A stretch of DNA of 64,000 nucleotides from Siphonodentalium dalli (lineage: Eukaryota; Mollusca; Scaphopoda; Gadilida; Siphonodentaliidae). The DNA lies in contig CP136061.1 of assembly GCA_032622095.1 (NCBI GenBank), positions 126,244,754 to 126,308,753 on the forward strand. Direction: 5' to 3'. The position numbers were made by a program, and so were the translations under genes. The notes under the pieces are model-generated. The model was not told the DNA's origin. It worked only from the letters and a program-made list of their open reading frames with translations, and ran no database searches. Shown one piece after another: positions 11,813-22,130 of this stretch (positions within the stretch are counted from its first letter, which is position 1; each line of letters opens with the position of its first letter).

Positions 11813-12342
11813 CTAGCTGATGTGCCCGACGTTGTCCGGGCTATTTCTCAAAATATAAGAGATCAGATATGATCTAGGTCATTTTCGACACCATTATACA
11901 GGGTTCTCATCGTTGCCACCAAACCTAAATCTATGTCATATTTGACGGGTGATTTGCAATCGTCCGTAATAATAGCTTAAGTGTGATGAGAGTGGAGAAT
12001 GGGTGCCCTGGGCTTCTCCAAAATGCGACGTCGACGATTCTCGTGGGATAATGGCCCGTATATCTCTCTGCAGATGCTAATAACGTTGAATGGTAAACAA
12101 ACGCTCTTTATAGCGATGCGTCAAAAACAAACGCTCATTAAATTATCACTTGATTAACCACCGCAGTGCCGTTTTTTGTGACTGAGCGTGGAGAATGGGT
12201 GCTCTGGGCTTCTCCAAAATGCGACGTCGACGATTCCCGTGGTATTTTACATTTGGATAGGAAGTTTGGTCTCGATCGGTCAACCCGTTTTCGATTCTAT
12301 AAAGGACATACAGACAGACAGAGGTCTTCAAAATATATATGA
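11813..12342 (-). mobile_element. Helitron-like unit H4
   Basis: The last unit of the array. CTAG lies at 11813 with the intact hairpin beside it. The 5' end lies in the AT microsatellite at about 12342. It lacks the 122-bp core and instead carries the TCCAAAATGCGACGTCGACG block twice (about 12017 and 12212), the 5' type shared with H0. Complements of the AAAGAGCGTT motif lie near 12098. Confidence 0.65.
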
Positions 12343-13130
12343 TATATATATATATAATCTTTCCATAAAAATTCAAGTAAAAATTCAAAAATATATGAAA
12401 TAGTTGCCAGAAAGGTATCGTATGAGGTTTTATGAACTTATTAATTATAGACCACTGTTCTCGTGAGGTTATACAATAGACTATCGAAATTGAATCAAAA
12501 TGTTGTAAATTGTATGGAAATTAGTAAAAAATCTCATTTTTGAGATTTTTGTTTTCAAATTTAAATCTTAGATCACGTTCATACACCGTTATTTATAATT
12601 CCCTTCATCACTCTGTACACTGTTTCAGTTTATGCTTCTAAAACCAACTTCACATGCAGCATTCCAAGTGTAAACTACACAATTCGTTTTTTCTGCAAAA
12701 GTTATATTTTAGGGGGTGGGGTTAAGTTTATGCTCACATCACATTTTTACAGCAATATTCTTGGCATTCCATTATTAAAATCGTTTTGATATGTCATTGG
12801 GACAATTTTTGAGCCATGTTGCGGATCAATAGCCCATGTGGTTCACAAGTTATGGCCATTTATATGTGACCATTTTTTTTATGCTCTGACAATTGTACTC
12901 AAGAAAAATTTCATTTTATTTTAGGGGTAATAGTTGTCTTCCCTGAAAAAATCTATTTTGGGACACATTCTGAAACGGACAACGAGCAAAATCTGATGCG
13001 CCATATGATTACCTTTAATTTGATATGCAGAAACCTTTGTTTGGGGTGGGGTGCAGCCAACTCGAAAAATATCTTGTTTGGCCCACGGACTAAATGCAGA
13101 CAGATGGTGTGAAATGTTTTTGTATAACCA

Positions 13131-14052
13131 TCCAGTTCAGTATCAATACCTATATATATAGGTCACCCGCAGTATATATGCGACAAAGATGTGTATCCAT
13201 AGCAGTGTATTCTCTCGCGTTGCGAGTAGCCTCGGATAGATGACTAAATGGTCGCCCAAACTATTATTTTGAGACTTCCCTATATATATATATATATATA
13301 TATATGTCCGCTATAGACTCGAGAAATGCTGGGCCGATTGAACCCAAACTTGCTGTGTAAGGGTAAAAATCCACAGGCAGTGCACTCGGACCATTCGCGA
13401 GCCCGTGCGACCACCCATTCACCCTTCAACTGCCACCGTAATGGAGATTGATGGGTTAATCGCGTGATAATTAATGAGCGTTTGTATATGAGGCGTCGCT
13501 ATTAAAGAGCGTTTATCTACTTTAGTGGAAATACGGCATTTGACCGTCTCGGAAACTGGGGTAGACGAAATTTCGTACTTAGGGGTTCCAAGGGACGGGG
13601 GGGGGGATTTTCGTCGGGTCAGTTTGTCCGCCTGACGTGACCTTGGCCTTGAAACGGGTACCCACAAATGACCTTGGGCGATATCTCGGTCGTCAGCGGT
13701 GACATCGACGTGAAATTTGTTATGTATGGTCAACTCGGGACATAGATCTGAAATGTCTTTTGAAAAATGTTCAAAGGAACTGAATGCGAAAAGACAACGT
13801 CCTTGTCCCACAACGCCGTCTACTCTTATAAGTAAACTAATGCGAAGTTGTTCAAAGCGTTCCGGAATCCGCCGGCCGCAATCGAACAAAATAAAGAAGC
13901 ATCCCCTAATGCAAAATGTCCCACATGTCGCATAAGTAGGGTAAAATGCCACAAGAGACCGAGGTCGAAGTTCGCGTTCGAAAATGTATAAATCTCTTGC
14001 ATGAAATCTTCTCAGCAAGTACAGGTGCATGCATCGATTGTGCGATGAATCC
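13131..14052. other. Microsatellite and unassigned sequence
   Basis: An AT dinucleotide tract lies at about 13281-13306. It is followed by GCTGGGCCGATTGAACCCAA, a phrase type common near the ends of invertebrate repeats. Motifs of the AAAGAGCGTT type lie near 13476 and 13502. A 203-codon minus-strand frame (13419-14030) has no recognisable domain, and I do not accept it as a gene. Confidence 0.4.
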
Positions 14053-14308
14053 TTGTATTATATTGGTGAATTCATTGCAGCCGTTTATAAAGGTGATTGG
14101 TTTGTAGGCAAAATTGCCGATGCTGATGATGGTGAGATTGAAATTACATTCATGGAGCGGCGCAAGAATGTGTTCAAGTGACCTCAGGTACCGTATCTGA
14201 TGCGTTGTGGATGAGCATTGAAACCTCCGTTACAATCTGAAAAATATGCCAGAATGTTCAGAATTGTGGAAGAGGATGCTATAGTTTTCACATTCGAGAA
14301 CAAAAACT
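14053..14308 (+). pseudogene. Relic of a small Tudor-like domain, C-terminal piece
   Basis: From 14053 the frame reads YYIGEFIAAVYKGDWFVGKI, then an acidic stretch and FMERRKNVFK before a stop at 14179. The reading continues after two stops to KYARMFRIVEEDAIVFTFEN and a terminal stop near 14308. The pattern of Gly-Glu/Asp-Phe-hydrophobic-Ala, Trp-Phe/Tyr-hydrophobic-Gly and a basic FMxRRK strand is one I associate with C-terminal Tudor-like domains of multicopy invertebrate proteins linked to transposons. The in-frame stops show it is broken. The family name is inference. Confidence 0.45.
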
Positions 14309-14551
14309 GACCATCAACTCCAATATTCCTCAACCTGGTTCATTAAAATGTTTCATCTTACAGATGGGAGTGGTCATTTGCTTCTCATGCACGAGAGAAC
14401 CGTGTACCCCACCTCATCCACCCTGCCCCCTCTGAAACATACATGTATATGCTTGTACATGCGTGCTGTACAAGTGCGCAAAAGTCGCCCATTTGCCTAA
14501 AACTCTTTAACATAAAATATGTCATTCATTATTTGGGTGTATTATTGTTAA

Positions 14552-15043
14552 AGACACGGTTGGCCTTGGCGGTGGGTATCCTGTGAAAATATCTCCACCG
14601 TCAAAAACCGCCACAAACAGAAAGACCATCAAAATGTAGATAGACTTTGTCCGTATACAAATAAGAAATATCACATAAACAGTACGTTTTGGTCATATGT
14701 TTGACCATTGTTATGTAAACAAAGGCATACAAAGTTACTTTCCTGGTGTTTGTTTATATTATGATGGTAAACATAAAGAGCGTTCTTTGTTGGTGAATAC
14801 CTGATATGGAACTAATAAAGAGCGTTAATGCCATTTGTGTGTGATTAGCCAGTAGCATTGTGCTGTCTTCTGTAACACAATCAGTCTCTTCTTAGGTAAA
14901 ATATAGTAGGTCTCTATGATAACATGCTGTTTACGCGATGGTCATGGTATATGTGAACGGAGCTGTATGCGTTTTACTGTTTTTCTGTTTACGGTGTTTG
15001 GAACAAAAATGAATATTTTCGACAATTAAGGCCGCACGTGCCT
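14552..15043 (+). mobile_element. M-family MITE, copy M2 (diverged subfamily)
   Basis: Complete, with TTAA at 14548-14551 and 15044-15047. Its right terminus, reading GCCGCACGTGCCT, and several internal stretches match M7 better than the other copies, so M2 and M7 form a second subfamily. It contains the paired motifs near 14778 and 14816. Confidence 0.85.
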
Positions 15044-15047
15044 TTAA

Positions 15048-16983
15048 GGTAAAGGTAACCTTTGCATGAATGTAATGTGTTGTAACATCCGTTACTATGC
15101 ACTGGCTCTTCTGCGAATTCTCCAAATTTACCATTTTATGCTGAGCAACATTGAGTCAACATCACGTACAGGTAGCTGATACAGCACGACAGTACAAACG
15201 GAAATTCAGTTTGGTCATGTGGTTAGGAATAATTTAAATGAATCAGTTTATATGTTTTATTCCACTACAAATTTACCTCCAGCCTCTCAATGAGCCAAGA
15301 CAATATTAAGCTACTTGGTGATTGGACTAGTGTGTGAAATTGTTAATTATTCTAGCATTGGCAAGGGCTCATCAATAAAATTGAATCTAGCGACAAAAAA
15401 AGGAAATAATATTTTCAGCCTCTCAAATGTATTGTCGTCTCTTAATAATTGCTCAGATTCTCTATACAATGAAAAGTATTTGTGAAATTCAAGATTTTTC
15501 GACAGATAAATCAAGAGAAATTCTTTGTTGAAAATCTGGATAGCTATTTTTGGCTGGATTTATGCAAAATGTGAGTTTGCCCCTTACTTGCCGAAGTAAA
15601 TTTGACTCAGCAATTCGAATACTAAAAAACTTAATGTTTGAATTATTTATAACAAAAGGCTGTCATGTGAGCACAAAGAATCCTAGTCGCAGACCCCGAA
15701 TTAACTACCGAAGCTACGTAAATATAACATGTGTTAGTAATTATCCAGTTGTTTTTCATTTTTTTACGCAGATCGGTGCAATGGTAAGCCCTCTTTGTGG
15801 TTACCTTATTATGAATAGATAACAAGAAACGCCCTTTTTATCCACATGCTACATATTTCGCAATTGCCTGATCTGCACCACAATTTTGGACGTATTGAAA
15901 TAAAAGTGGGCATAATTATAGGCTTCAGACAACCACAGAAGTTACATACATGTATGCCTCTATGAATTATCCTTTTAAAGTTATACGTTGACTTATGACA
16001 ATCCATTTGAGTGTCCAATGAAGTAAGGGTATCCTGTTTTGTATTTCAGTGACTTTTGATGGAGATGTTGCAATGCCACTCATTAATATCCATACCACTA
16101 CCACAACACCATAACATCCTCACCCTATAGCCACTGACTGAAAACTGGATTACGCAATTGCGTCCATGCCTTTCTTAAACCATGTTTTTTTTAACTCATT
16201 GTAGCCACAGGTCTCACCATATTAGTCACACATGCTAGTATAATTATTCATTTTATATGCAGTAAATATTTACAAACTTCTGAGGATTCAAACATATTGG
16301 CAGAGTGAAATATAAAGTTTGTTGGAGTGAAGTGAAGAAGTAACCATTCTGCAAAAATAGACCACCTCGTAACTTGGAGCAATGTTACCTATTAACATTA
16401 AAACTAGCTTCGTTTAATTGTTTGACATTCTAGTTTGTATACATTCTTTTTGTGTCTGCTTATTTGACTAGGCCTCCAGTCTTTGATATTTGGCTTCAGT
16501 ATGTAAAATTATTATGTCGGACAATTTGGCGGATATGTCAGACAAAGATACATTACACACCTCCCTAATATTTTGGGAAAGTTGCGGTCCTGTTCCTGTG
16601 TTTCGGAAGTAATAGTTATCAGTTGCACATATGGGTGACAATAGTAGATGTTTTCTTACATCTCACACACATTGTCCACCAATTCCGGTCATAAGTCTTT
16701 GCCTATGAGCATTATTCACCAGAGCCTGACACATTTTACTTTCTGAACTGATAAGAACAAAGTGCTATGTTTTCTCAATTGTATAAATGTGAAATGGTTT
16801 TATTCCGGATGTTAATTGAAACTTAATCACCGTTTTATATAATGTAGGTATGTGTTTCCAATGCAAATTCATAAGATACCCAGCGCTCTGACCTTCTCAA
16901 GTATCTGTGGAGGCAATTACAGGTTTAGTGCTGAGTGTCATATATCTCTATATAATATATCTGGTAATGGCATTACGTTTTTA
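15048..16983. other. No recognisable feature
   Basis: AT-rich sequence without a supported gene or a repeat shared with the rest of the window. Confidence 0.45.
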
Positions 16984-17275
16984 GCGTAATTAGCTATAAA
17001 ATGTGAATTAAGCCTCCCATAAGTTATGAATGTTCGTTACGAAGGACGTCGATTGCAATTAAATTTGACGTAATTAATCGAGTCGGCAAGGGAGACGAAA
17101 ATTGGCTTGGCTAATTTTGACTAATTGATATAAAATTTACACTGATATAACAAGGTTATTTCGTTGTTCATCTCATTCCTGTACATTAGTGTCTACTCAT
17201 TGGCATTAATTCCCACAATAACCAATCTTGAATTTCTTTAGCAATTTCAATGTCCTGTCTCAACCTGCAGCCTAT

Positions 17276-17630
17276 TCTCCTGAAAACCCGCATATTATCT
17301 GCTTATAATAGAACTTATTTTAGGTAGATAATCTGCTTAGTATTTCCTCATTTTGAGTCGATACCGTACTGAAAATAAGACCGTTTTTGGTCACATAATC
17401 GACTTATAATGGGACAATTCTAAGCAGAATATGTGCGGTCAATGACACATAAAAGCCAACTGACGACATTTAGGTTTACGCTCTTTAACATGTGTTTTCA
17501 ATGTGGCCCGCGCCATAAAACGAAATAACGGATATGACTCCATTATTTGCTTATTTATTTCAGAATAATCACATTATGTACATATATATTCACATTATAC
17601 GTCGATTATGTGCGTATTTTCGCGGGGATA
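17276..17630 (+). mobile_element. Z-family MITE, copy Z1
   Basis: Ends are imperfect inverted repeats of about 28 bp (TCCTGAAAACCCGCATATTA against the complement of ATGTGCGTATTTTCGCGGGG). An internal pair of inverted blocks around CTAAGCAG adds a second nested hairpin. Other copies are Z2, Z3 and Z4. Non-coding. Confidence 0.75.
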
Positions 17631-17728
17631 TGTTGCAAGCTCACACTAATTGAAACAAGTTCTGCCACCACTATGAGATAGTGGAGATATCACTATATAT
17701 TTACATAGACCGTTTGGCCACTAAGTCC

Positions 17729-17866
17729 TGTTCGGTGATTGGTCAACCGCCAATTGGGTCACCCGTTTCAAACCCAATAGCACCGAACGTAACACGAACG
17801 TAACAAATAGTTGACCTGATCACTAAAAGCGGTCAGCAGAATAATTGGGCGTGCTTTTCAAAGTTC
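17729..17866 (+). repeat. S repeat, copy S1
   Basis: Shares GTGATTGGTCAAC, a mid block, and GCAGAATAATTGGGCGTGCT with S2 (19498-19634) and with an independent copy at 53493-53658, so it is an interspersed repeat. Function and class unknown. Confidence 0.7.
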
Positions 17867-17960
17867 TGTATTAGGGCTCGTTGTAAAATATATTTAATTA
17901 ATTGATAGACTGAAGCAGTATTTAATCTTCTACACACATCGTACATGTCATCTATATCAC

Positions 17961-18399
17961 AATGGGCGGCGTTGGCGGTAGGTATGCTATTAAATATTCA
18001 GCTCCGTCAAATCCCGCCATAAACAGAAAGAATAGTAAATATAGACAGACTTAGCTCTTATACCAATCAGAAAGGTGGCATAAACAGTATGTTATTGTCA
18101 AATGTTTTCCCTTTTTTATGTAAACAAAATCAAAAAACGTTACAGAACCTGGCTTTTGCTTAGATCCGGATATGGTAAATATAAAGAGCGTTATTTGTTA
18201 CTGTTTTCCTGATATAGATATAATAAAGAGCGTTTATACCATTTGTATGTGATTAACAAATAGAATTGCGCTGCGTTAAGCAAAACTTCTGTAACACGAG
18301 CAGGTTCTTGTTTACGTACACCATCGTACGTCTTGACGACAATATAATATTTACGCGCTGATTATGTTTGGCATAAATGAACAAAAATATATATTTTTA
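17961..18399 (+). mobile_element. M-family MITE, copy M3, right end missing
   Basis: Left end is eroded (GGGCGGCGTTGGCGG from 17964). The copy runs to TTTGGCATAAATGAAC and is then interrupted by a U element at 18400. Its right end is absent because the duplication breakpoint falls within U. Confidence 0.8.
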
Positions 18400-18752
18400 G
18401 TCGAGTTTTTTTCAAAAACTCGACTGATGGTTTGACGAGGGACGGTGGGCGGGCGGCGGCGGGCGGGTGGACATAAAGAATGCCTTATAACTTTGACATT
18501 TGTGAACGGATTCAAACTAAATTTTGGTATGTGAGTTGCTCCCAATGACAAGAGTTATCCATCTTTGATGACTTTTTTGCAATTTTATCACCTGTGAGTC
18601 TCTTGCAACAATATCTCGGACGAGTTCGAAAACCAGGTTTTTCCGAATTTTTTTCCCCGGAGTTATGGGCCTTAGTTTGTCTATTTTTAGCATTTTTTTC
18701 ACCGCTAGCCCGATAACTCAATTAAATATTAACTGATTCAAACCATATTTTG
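18400..18752 (+). mobile_element. U element, truncated copy U1
   Basis: Begins with a terminal hairpin (GTCGAG, T-rich loop, CTCGAC at 18400-18424), then a G/C-rich GGGCGGGCGGCGG stretch, then one unit of the repeat that is tandem in U2. It is cut at 18752 by the segmental duplication junction. Confidence 0.7.
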
Positions 18753-19040
18753 GCGTAATTAGCTATTAAATGTGAATTAAGCCTCCCATTATGAATGTTC
18801 GTTACGAAGAACGTCGATTGCAATTAAATTTGACGTAATTAATCGAGTCGGCAAGGGAGACGAAAATTGGCTTGGCTAATTTTGACTAATTGATATAAAA
18901 TTAACACTGATATAACAAGGTTATTTCGTTGTTCATCTCATTCCTGTACATTAGTGTCTACTCATTGGCATTAATTCCCACAATAACCAATCTTGAATTT
19001 CTTTAGCAATTTCAATGTCCTGTCTCAACCTGCAGCCTAT

Positions 19041-19398
19041 TCTCCTGAAAACCCGCATATTATCTGCTTATAATAGAACTTTATTTTAGGTAGATAATCT
19101 GCTTAGTATCTCCTCATTTTGAGTCGATACCGTACTGAAAATAAGACCGTTTTTGGTCACATTTTTTCGACTTATAATGGGACAATTCTAAGCAGAATAT
19201 GTGCGGTAAATGACACATAAAAGCCAACTGACGACATTTAGGTTTACGCTCTTTAACATGTGTTTTCAATGTGGCCCGCGCCATAAAACGAAATAACTGA
19301 TATGACTCCATTATTTGCTTATTTATTTCAGAATAATCACATTATGTACATATATATTCACATTATACGTCGATTATGTGCGTATTTTCGCGGGGATA
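19041..19398 (+). mobile_element. Z-family MITE, copy Z2
   Basis: Duplicate of Z1 within the segmental duplication, with a few substitutions. It is not an independent insertion. Confidence 0.75.
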
Positions 19399-19497
19399 TG
19401 TTGCAAACTCACACTAATTGAAACAAGTTCTGCCACCACTATGAGATAGTGGAGATATCACTATATATTTACATAGCCCGTTTGGCCACTAAGTCCT

Positions 19498-19634
19498 GTT
19501 CGGTGATTGGTCAACCGCCAATTGGGTCACCCGTTTCAAACCCAATAGCACCGAACGTAACACGAACGTAACAAATAGTTGACCTGATCACTAAAAGCGG
19601 TCAGCAGAATAATTGGGCGTGCTTTTCAAAGTTC
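19498..19634 (+). repeat. S repeat, copy S2
   Basis: Duplicate of S1 within the segmental duplication. Confidence 0.7.
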
Positions 19635-19727
19635 TGTATTAGGGCTCGTTGTAAAATATATTTAATTAATTGATAGACTGAAGCAGTATTTAATCTTCTA
19701 CGCACATCGTACATGTCATCTATATCA

Positions 19728-21068
19728 CAATGGGCGGCTTTGGCGGTGGGTATGCTATTAAATATTCAGCTCCGTCAAATCCCGCCATAAACAGAAAGAA
19801 TAGTAAAATATAGACAGACTTAGCTCTTATACCAATCAGAAATGTGGAATAAACAGTATGTTATTGTCAAATGTTTTCCCTTTTTTATGTAAACAAAATC
19901 AAAAAACGTTACAGAACCTGGCTTTTGCTTAGATCCGGATATGGTAAATATAAAGAGCGTTATTTGTTACTGTTTTCCTGATATATATATAATAAAGAGC
20001 GTTTATACCATTTGTATGTGATTAACAAATAGAATTGCGCTGCGTTAAGCAAAACTTCTGTAACACGAGCAGGTTCTTGTTTACGTACACCATCGTACGT
20101 CTTGACGACAATATAATATTTACGCGCTGATTATGTTTGGCATAAATGAACAAAAATATATATTTTTAGTCGAGTTTTTTTCAAAAACTGGACTGATGGT
20201 TTGACGAGGGACGGTGGGCGGGCGGCGGCGGGTGGACATAAATAATGCCTTATAACTTTGACATTTGTGAACGGATTCAAACTAAATTTTGGTATGTGAG
20301 TTGCTCCCAATGACAAGAGTTATCCATCTTTGATGACTTTTTTGCAATTTTATCACCTGTGAGTCTCTTACAACAATATCTCGGACGAGTTCGAAAACCA
20401 GGTTTTTCCGATTTGTTTCCCCGGAGTTATGGGCCTTAGTTTGTCTATTTTTAGCATTTTTTTCACCGCTAGCCCGATAACTCAATTAAATATTAATTGA
20501 TTCAAACCATATTTGGTATGTAAGTCTCTTGCAACAATATCTCGAACGAGTTCGAAAACCAGGTTTGTCCGAATTTTTTCCCCGGAGTTATGTGTCTTAG
20601 TTTGTCTATTTTTAGCATCTTTAGCAATTTTATCACCGTTTGCGCGATAACTCGATGAAATATTAACCGATTTCAACAATATTTGGTATATGAGTCTCCT
20701 GCAACAATATCTTGGACGAGTTCAAAAACCTAGTTTGTCCGAAAAAAAAATTCCGGAGTTATGGGTCTTAGTTTGTCTATTTTTAACAATGTTATCACCG
20801 TTAACGCGATAACTCAATAAAATATTAACCGATTTAAACAATATTTGGTATATGAGAGTCTCTTGCAACAATATCTCGGACGAGTTCAAAAACCTGGTTT
20901 GTCCGAATTTTTTTTCCGGAGTTGTGCACCTTATTGGCAGAAGTTTGGTTCGACTGCCAAAAAACTCGACAAAAGCATCTTATATGCGTACCCCTTGTTT
21001 AACATTCCTTCTGTTGATGGCGATTTGAACAAATATGAATATTTCTGCAACGAACGCCGTCCGTGCCT
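19728..21068 (+). mobile_element. M-family MITE, copy M4, split by a U element
   Basis: The left part runs 19728-20168. The right part resumes after the U element and ends GCCGTCCGTGCCT at 21068, followed by TTAA 21069-21072. The sister copies show the uninterrupted sequence across the insertion point, which dates U after M. Confidence 0.82.
20169..20970 (+). mobile_element. U element, complete copy U2
   Basis: 802 bp running from GTCGAG to CTCGAC with T-rich terminal inverted repeats. The interior has about four tandem units of roughly 165 bp, each with ACAATATCTCGGACGAGTTC, a CCGGAGTTATG block and CTTAGTTTGTCTATTTTTA. About 25 bp after CTCGAC (to about 20995) are also absent from other M copies, so the exact right end is uncertain. 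Non-coding. Confidence 0.7.
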
Positions 21069-21209
21069 TTAAGAAAATCAATACAGCTATAACACTGAAA
21101 TAATCACTGATATAGACTTGCAGTTGGCAATATGACGTCGTGTGTCAAGTACATTACATGGATGTAGTTTTAAAACAAACGAATATAGTATCATTTTTGA
21201 GACAGTGCA

Positions 21210-21303
21210 AATTTTTCTTGGGATTGGGTGGGATTCTAACCCCGGCCCATGACGCCGAGTGCGCCTTGCTACTCAAAGTCCCACCCAATCCCAAAAAAAA
21301 ATT
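21210..21303 (-). repeat. Hairpin enclosing a tRNA-like relic
   Basis: A perfect 16-bp inverted repeat (TTGGGATTGGGTGGGA at 21218-21233 against 21279-21294) encloses about 45 bp. On the minus strand that sequence reads TAGCAAGGCG and then GGTTAGAATCC, which resemble Pol III A and B boxes (the B box has one mismatch to GGTTCGAATCC). It is too short and poorly paired for a functional tRNA. It may be the head of a tRNA-derived SINE. Confidence 0.45.
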
Positions 21304-21779
21304 CACTGATAAAAAAATTACACTTGTTTCTAAAAATAGGCGCCTTGTGTGTTGTATAGTGCCAGACAGATCAAAGAGCAACGCCCGGCATGTTTCGGAG
21401 ACGTATATATAACATGCTACTGTGTCATATCTGCTATATATACAAACACATATAGTCATCAATCACTCCCCAGTGTAATAGTGTGGAACTCTTCCAAACA
21501 TCATCAATTATCAAAATTAATTCCTATTCAATATCGATATCACATTAGGGAGATTGGATCCAACTCCATACTTCTGCGTGTTTGTGTCAATGCTTCAGGC
21601 TTCTCATCGAGCGTATGCACACTATTGAATCCCCACCCCACCCCGGAAATGTGGCGGATAATTTAAATTAAATCTAGGATATGACAACCAGATCTCCTTA
21701 GTCGCCAGTTTGGCGCCGGGACATTTCTGTCCATTGCAAACATTTTGCACCACCAGAAACGGTGTCAGGTATCCAACAT
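21304..21779. other. No recognisable feature
   Basis: No supported gene or repeat. Confidence 0.4.
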
Positions 21780-22130
21780 ACCCTCGCGCAAATATGCACA
21801 TACTCTACCTATAATGTGAAATAGTTATTTGATTCTGAAATCAGCAATTTGATTCTGAAATAAGCAGAAAATGGACTTAACCGTTATTTCGTTTTATAGC
21901 ACGGGCCATAATGAAACACATCAAAGAGCGAACACCCGGAAAGTCATGAGTTGGCTTATTTGTGTCATTGTGCGCACACAATCTGCTTAGAATCGCCTCA
22001 TTGTGAGTAGATAATGTGACTAAAATGATCCATTTTCAGCACATTATCGACTCAAAATGAGGCAATTCTAAGTAGATTACCTACCTAAAATAAGTTATGT
22101 TATAAGTAGGTAATGTGCTCGTTTTCGGGA
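21780..22130 (-). mobile_element. Z-family MITE, copy Z3
   Basis: Reverse-oriented relative of Z1, diverged, with the terminal ATGTGCTCGTTTTCGGGA block at the right. An independent insertion. It holds a variant of the motif, CATCAAAGAGCGAACACC, near 21915. Confidence 0.7.

Larger units (their letters stand above)
8570..13130 (-). repeat. X-family interspersed repeat, copy X2, split by a Helitron-like array
   Basis: Reverse-complement counterpart of X1. The segment 12343-13130 matches 1640-1740 plus 4863-5480, and 8570-8844 matches about 5480-5760. The two parts meet exactly at an AT microsatellite, which is where the Helitron-like array (8845-12342) is inserted. This copy keeps the uninterrupted form of the site where X1 received its foldback. 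Confidence 0.75.
16984..18752 (+). repeat. 1.77-kb tandem segmental duplication, copy 1
   Basis: The block starts GCGTAATTAGCTATAAAATG and recurs at 18753-20514 with only scattered substitutions and small indels. It carries, in order, a Z-family MITE, an S repeat, an M MITE and the beginning of a U element. The junction at 18752 joins the U interior directly to the start of copy 2 through a few bases of TTTTGGCG-like microhomology. Confidence 0.92.
18753..20514 (+). repeat. 1.77-kb tandem segmental duplication, copy 2
   Basis: Second copy of the 16984-18752 block. After 20514 the U element continues, whereas copy 1 ends here, so the parent block lay in a complete U and the extra copy was added on the left. 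Confidence 0.92.

Noticed and set aside
13419-14030. 203-codon minus-strand frame
   Set aside because: Longest open frame outside the LINE, but it has no domain or sensible hydrophobic pattern, runs across a G-homopolymer, and the plus strand just downstream holds a better coding relic (14053-14308).
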